A stretch of 33,803 nucleotides of DNA. Origin: a virus. This document shows positions 30,994 to 33,803 of the stretch, piece by piece. The stretch is from positions 1-33,803 of the IMG/VR virus record IMGVR_UViG_3300023278_002279, one strand, 5' to 3'. Each line of letters starts with the position of its first letter. The stretch's first letter is position 1. A program made the translations under genes and the position numbers. The notes under the pieces are model-generated. The model was not told the DNA's origin and ran no database searches. It saw only the letters and a program-made list of their open reading frames with translations.

Positions 30994-31272
30994 ATGAGTT
31001 ATAGAGTTATCAACAGAAAAAACCAAATTGTTCTTGAAAACGCGACATTAGAAGAGGCTCGTAAAGAAGTAATTGATTTGATTAATAAACGCCAAGATAG
31101 ACAAGCGACTAAGGATAATAAAAATAGACAAGTTCGCGCAACAATAACCCCATTTTTTAATTATGATGAGGACGGCGGACTTCTTGAGGAATTACGTATT
31201 ATAAATCATGAAGATATTGACAAACGTGTGATATTCGCGGCAATTAAACACGATAGCGTTTTAGAGGAATAA
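30994..31272 (+). CDS. Hypothetical helical protein among fibre genes, 92 aa
   Basis: Starts MSYRVINRKNQIVLENAT. A basic helical middle (EEARKEVIDLINKRQDRQA) is followed by a strand and acidic end. It does not look like a virion surface protein and may be a small chaperone for the neighbouring fibres. Good ribosome-binding site (GGATG). No family recognised. Confidence 0.6.
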   Translation: MSYRVINRKNQIVLENATLEEARKEVIDLINKRQDRQATKDNKNRQVRATITPFFNYDEDGGLLEELRIINHEDIDKRVIFAAIKHDSVLEE

Positions 31273-31275
31273 GAA

Positions 31276-33285
31276 ATGACAAAAGCCCCGCTTAATATTA
31301 CAGAACAAAGTACAGTCCCTACCACAGACATTGTAACTAATGATATATATTTAGATGATGGTACGAACACGTCATCGGCGCAACCGGGTTGGAGGCGTTA
31401 CAATGGGTCATTTTGGGAAGATATAAGCGCCGCAGCAGGGGCAAGTTTGCCAGTTGTGGATACAACGGGCATAGCAAAAGGAAGCGCAGATGCTACCAAA
31501 ATCGCACGTTTAGAAGTCGACGGGCTAACAACTGCTACGACTCGCGTGCTAACAGTCCAAGACGTTGATGGCACAATATTAGTTACGGGCGGTAGTGATG
31601 TTGTCGTTGCTGATGGTGGTACGGGTAGAAGTTCACATACTGCATACGCTGTGATTACAGGCGGTACGACTAGCACCGCAGCACAGCAAAGTATCTCCAG
31701 CGTTGGCACTAGTGGTCAAGTGCTGACTAGTAATGGTGCAGGCGCGTTACCTACTTTCCAAGCTGCTGCGGGTGGAGGAGGTGATGTCACAAAAGTAGGT
31801 ACACCTGTCGATAATCAAGTTGGTGTGTGGACTGGTGATGGCACGCTGGAAGGCGATACTGCACTCACATTTGACGATGCTACCGACATTTTAGCAATAG
31901 GCGCAAGCGGGGGACTAAGTTTTGGCGCGATAGCTATTCTTAATGACACCGCAGGAGCTATGGAATTATCGAATATTGATTCTATTGATGCCACTACAAA
32001 AGCAACATTCCAAGCGGCAATAACTAATCTAGCGAATTTAGTAGAAGTTGGAACAATTGCAGCAGGCGTTTGGAACGGGACAGATATAGCGGTTGCTGAT
32101 GGTGGTACGGGTGCAAGCGATGCAGCAACAGCACGAACAAATTTAGGGCTTGCTATTGGTACTGATGTACAAGCACAGGAACTAAATCTAACAAACGCAA
32201 CTGAATTGACTATCGCGACTGGCGTGATTACACGTACTCAAACATACCACACAGTCGATACAGAAGCCGATGCTTCTTCTGACGTACTAGCTACAATTAA
32301 TGGTGGGACTCAAGGCGATATTTTAGTAATACAAGCTGCAAATGATGCCCGCACAATCCAAATTAACAATTCAGGTAATATTCGCACATACTTAGCAGGT
32401 ACAATAAATTTAGATGAGGATCACAAAGTTGCGTCTTTCATTTATGATGGGACGAACTGGTTAGAGATTAGCAGTATTGACGCTGTAGTAGCTAGTGCAA
32501 CATTTCTTAGTGAAGGTGTTGTGGAATTAGCGACTGCTGCTGAAACTCTGACAGGAACGGATAATGCGAGAGTTCCGCCAGTGTCATCTATCGTGTCCGC
32601 TATACAAGGCAACGCTTATACATATGCTGCTGACGCACAAGCCGATGATACATATAAAATATTTCTAACACCTGCGCTGACGGATTATGTAGATGGTGAT
32701 ATATATCAATTCAAAGCAAACACGGCGAACACGGGTGCAGCCACACTTAATATCGATTCATTAGGCGCAATATCTATACTAAAACGTCATGACCAAGCTC
32801 TAGCGGATAATGACATTGAAGCAGGTGCAATGGTCGCTTTGATGTATGATGGCACAAATTTCCAAATGATGTCTCAATTAGGGAATACACCGGGCGGTGG
32901 TGCATCAACACACGTCGAAAATCTAGACGATATAGGCTCTACATCAACCACGTCTACAACAGGTGTTGATGTGGCAAACTCATCTTTTTCTTATACTGTC
33001 GTTGGTGGGAATCTATTAGTTACTTTTCATAATACACAAAGTAGTGGCAGTACCGGAAACCCGCCACAGGTGCGAATTGTGGTGGGAGCAACAAATGGCG
33101 CGTGGCAAGAAACAGCACAAGGCGCGACTGCTTTAACATCGACAGTGACTGAAGCATTTACAGGCATTTCGGCAGGCGCAGCAACAATCAAATTGCAGAT
33201 AAAATCAACAACAGGGGTAAGCGTAACGATAGATACGTTATCGGCCACCTCTACACATGTGATGGCAAGCGTAGTAGATGGATAA
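31276..33285 (+). CDS. Tail fibre protein, 669 aa
   Basis: Two copies of the VADGGTG fibre motif, encoded by an identical 21-base sequence at 31606-31626 and 32092-32112, each followed by the usual A-x-T-x-L-G or TA-rich stretch (ASDAATARTNLGLA). Near residue 145 lies the SSVGTSGQVLTSNGAG phrase common in phage fibres. A middle part (about residues 325-400, HTVDTEADAS to NWLEI) contains another decoration-type module. An adaptor-like WRRYNGSFWEDI is at the N-terminus. Expected to trimerise and contact the host. Starts after GAGGA. Confidence 0.8.
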   Translation: MTKAPLNITEQSTVPTTDIVTNDIYLDDGTNTSSAQPGWRRYNGSFWEDISAAAGASLPVVDTTGIAKGSADATKIARLEVDGLTTATTRVLTVQDVDGTILVTGGSDVVVADGGTGRSSHTAYAVITGGTTSTAAQQSISSVGTSGQVLTSNGAGALPTFQAAAGGGGDVTKVGTPVDNQVGVWTGDGTLEGDTALTFDDATDILAIGASGGLSFGAIAILNDTAGAMELSNIDSIDATTKATFQAAITNLANLVEVGTIAAGVWNGTDIAVADGGTGASDAATARTNLGLAIGTDVQAQELNLTNATELTIATGVITRTQTYHTVDTEADASSDVLATINGGTQGDILVIQAANDARTIQINNSGNIRTYLAGTINLDEDHKVASFIYDGTNWLEISSIDAVVASATFLSEGVVELATAAETLTGTDNARVPPVSSIVSAIQGNAYTYAADAQADDTYKIFLTPALTDYVDGDIYQFKANTANTGAATLNIDSLGAISILKRHDQALADNDIEAGAMVALMYDGTNFQMMSQLGNTPGGGASTHVENLDDIGSTSTTSTTGVDVANSSFSYTVVGGNLLVTFHNTQSSGSTGNPPQVRIVVGATNGAWQETAQGATALTSTVTEAFTGISAGAATIKLQIKSTTGVSVTIDTLSATSTHVMASVVDG

Positions 33286-33288
33286 ATC

Positions 33289-33681
33289 ATGAAACGATTT
33301 GATAGGACAAGCAACGCACAAAAATTGTACGAAGAAATAGAGGCAATACAATCGGGTGTGGTTATCACGTTTACACGAGATTATATAGAATACGATGAGA
33401 CACCATTCTCAATAGAAATTCAAAACACCATTGATGCTGCAATTGTGGCGCACAATGAATCTGATTTGACATCTGAACAGCAAGAGAAAATAACCGATAG
33501 CAATTCATTTGATGATTTGCTGGCAACGGCACAAGCAGGTATTGACCAAATAGTAAACGATAAAATTACAGTTAATAACGCTGCTATTCCTGCTGATATT
33601 AAAATAGTGTTGAATAATCTACTAAATCGTCAAACTAAGGAAATCAAAGCATTAGCGGGCATAATCAGGAAGCTATCGTGA
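33289..33681 (+). CDS. Hypothetical protein after the fibre gene, 130 aa
   Basis: Starts MKRFDRTSNAQKLYEEIEA. Predominantly helical and acidic in its second half (IDQIVNDKITVNNAAIP, ADIKIVLNNLLNRQTKEIK). Helical proteins just downstream of fibres can be fibre-assembly chaperones, but no family is recognised. Its stop overlaps the GTG of the following small membrane peptide. Confidence 0.6.
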   Translation: MKRFDRTSNAQKLYEEIEAIQSGVVITFTRDYIEYDETPFSIEIQNTIDAAIVAHNESDLTSEQQEKITDSNSFDDLLATAQAGIDQIVNDKITVNNAAIPADIKIVLNNLLNRQTKEIKALAGIIRKLS

Positions 33682-33767
33682 AACGCACAATCGCCAAAAT
33701 ATGCGGTATTCTGCCATTTGCAGCTATACCGCTTGCGATTGTACTATATCAATGGCTATATCTATAA
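33678..33767 (+). CDS. 29-residue single-pass membrane peptide
   Basis: GTG at 33678 overlaps the preceding stop (GTGA) and opens a 29-codon frame to TAA at 33765-33767. After a basic N-terminus (MKRTIAK) nearly all residues are hydrophobic (ICGILPFAAIPLAIVLYQW), one membrane span. Position at the end of the structural operon, where lysis genes usually follow, suggests a holin-type or accessory lysis peptide, but length alone cannot prove it is made. Confidence 0.45.
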   Translation: MKRTIAKICGILPFAAIPLAIVLYQWLYL

Positions 33768-33803
33768 ATTGATTGTTGAATACAGTTTGCGTAGGCGTTG
33801 ACC

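Noticed and set aside
1-33803. Insertion sequence, integrase or replication genes
   Set aside because: No transposase, recombinase, helicase, polymerase or primase motif was seen on either strand.

Overview
The window is a contiguous piece of a tailed double-stranded DNA phage (Caudoviricetes) or prophage. The long non-contractile-type tail module (tube, frameshifted chaperone pair, 808-residue tape measure, no sheath or baseplate wedge genes) points to siphovirus morphology, and the HK97-type portal, prohead protease and capsid point to an HK97-like head. The DNA is moderately AT-rich, nearly all genes are on the + strand, starts are mostly ATG with purine-rich Shine-Dalgarno sequences, and many neighbours overlap as ATGA or TAATG. 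The host cannot be fixed from the sequence. No integrase, replication, endolysin or tRNA gene is visible, so those modules must lie outside.

Layout. Positions 1-2539 hold small accessory genes of mostly unknown function (a pentapeptide-repeat protein cut by the window edge, a MSGGSF-type phage protein, a zinc-ribbon-like peptide), several introduced by one recurring ribosome-binding cassette. A terminator and a textbook sigma70-type promoter at 2564-2639 open a second small-gene unit (2674-3948). Two further near-identical terminators, each followed by a promoter, bracket a gene-less transcript (about 4069-4223) and then drive a DUF3307-like membrane protein and an HTH/zinc protein. A 327-base gap (5333-5659) is rich in nested inverted repeats and ends in a hairpin holding the ribosome-binding site of the next operon, which encodes a 96-residue protein and a ParB-like/DNA methyltransferase fusion. 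Facing it on the - strand is a two-gene operon (7343-7665) encoding a 54-residue protein and a 52-residue ribbon-helix-helix regulator.

The structural region runs from 7782 to the end: small and large terminase, a portal fused to a MuF-like head-morphogenesis domain, a self-contained two-gene insertion with its own promoter and terminator (12130-12900), a protease-scaffold-capsid fusion, two paralogous decoration-like proteins, connectors, tail tube, a tail-assembly chaperone pair joined by a predicted -1 frameshift, tape measure, tail-tip proteins and a set of fibre or appendage proteins that share a beta-rich module.

Most unusual points: (1) the large tail protein ending at 28266 has roughly 160 codons of convincing coding sequence upstream of its first ATG and no ATG, GTG or TTG there; (2) the 5333-5659 gap looks like a structured RNA with an occluded ribosome-binding site; (3) a promoter-to-terminator unit contains no gene except an SD-ATG-TAG start-stop; (4) two distant operons on opposite strands share a near-identical promoter and leader, one of them encoding the ribbon-helix-helix protein that may regulate both.
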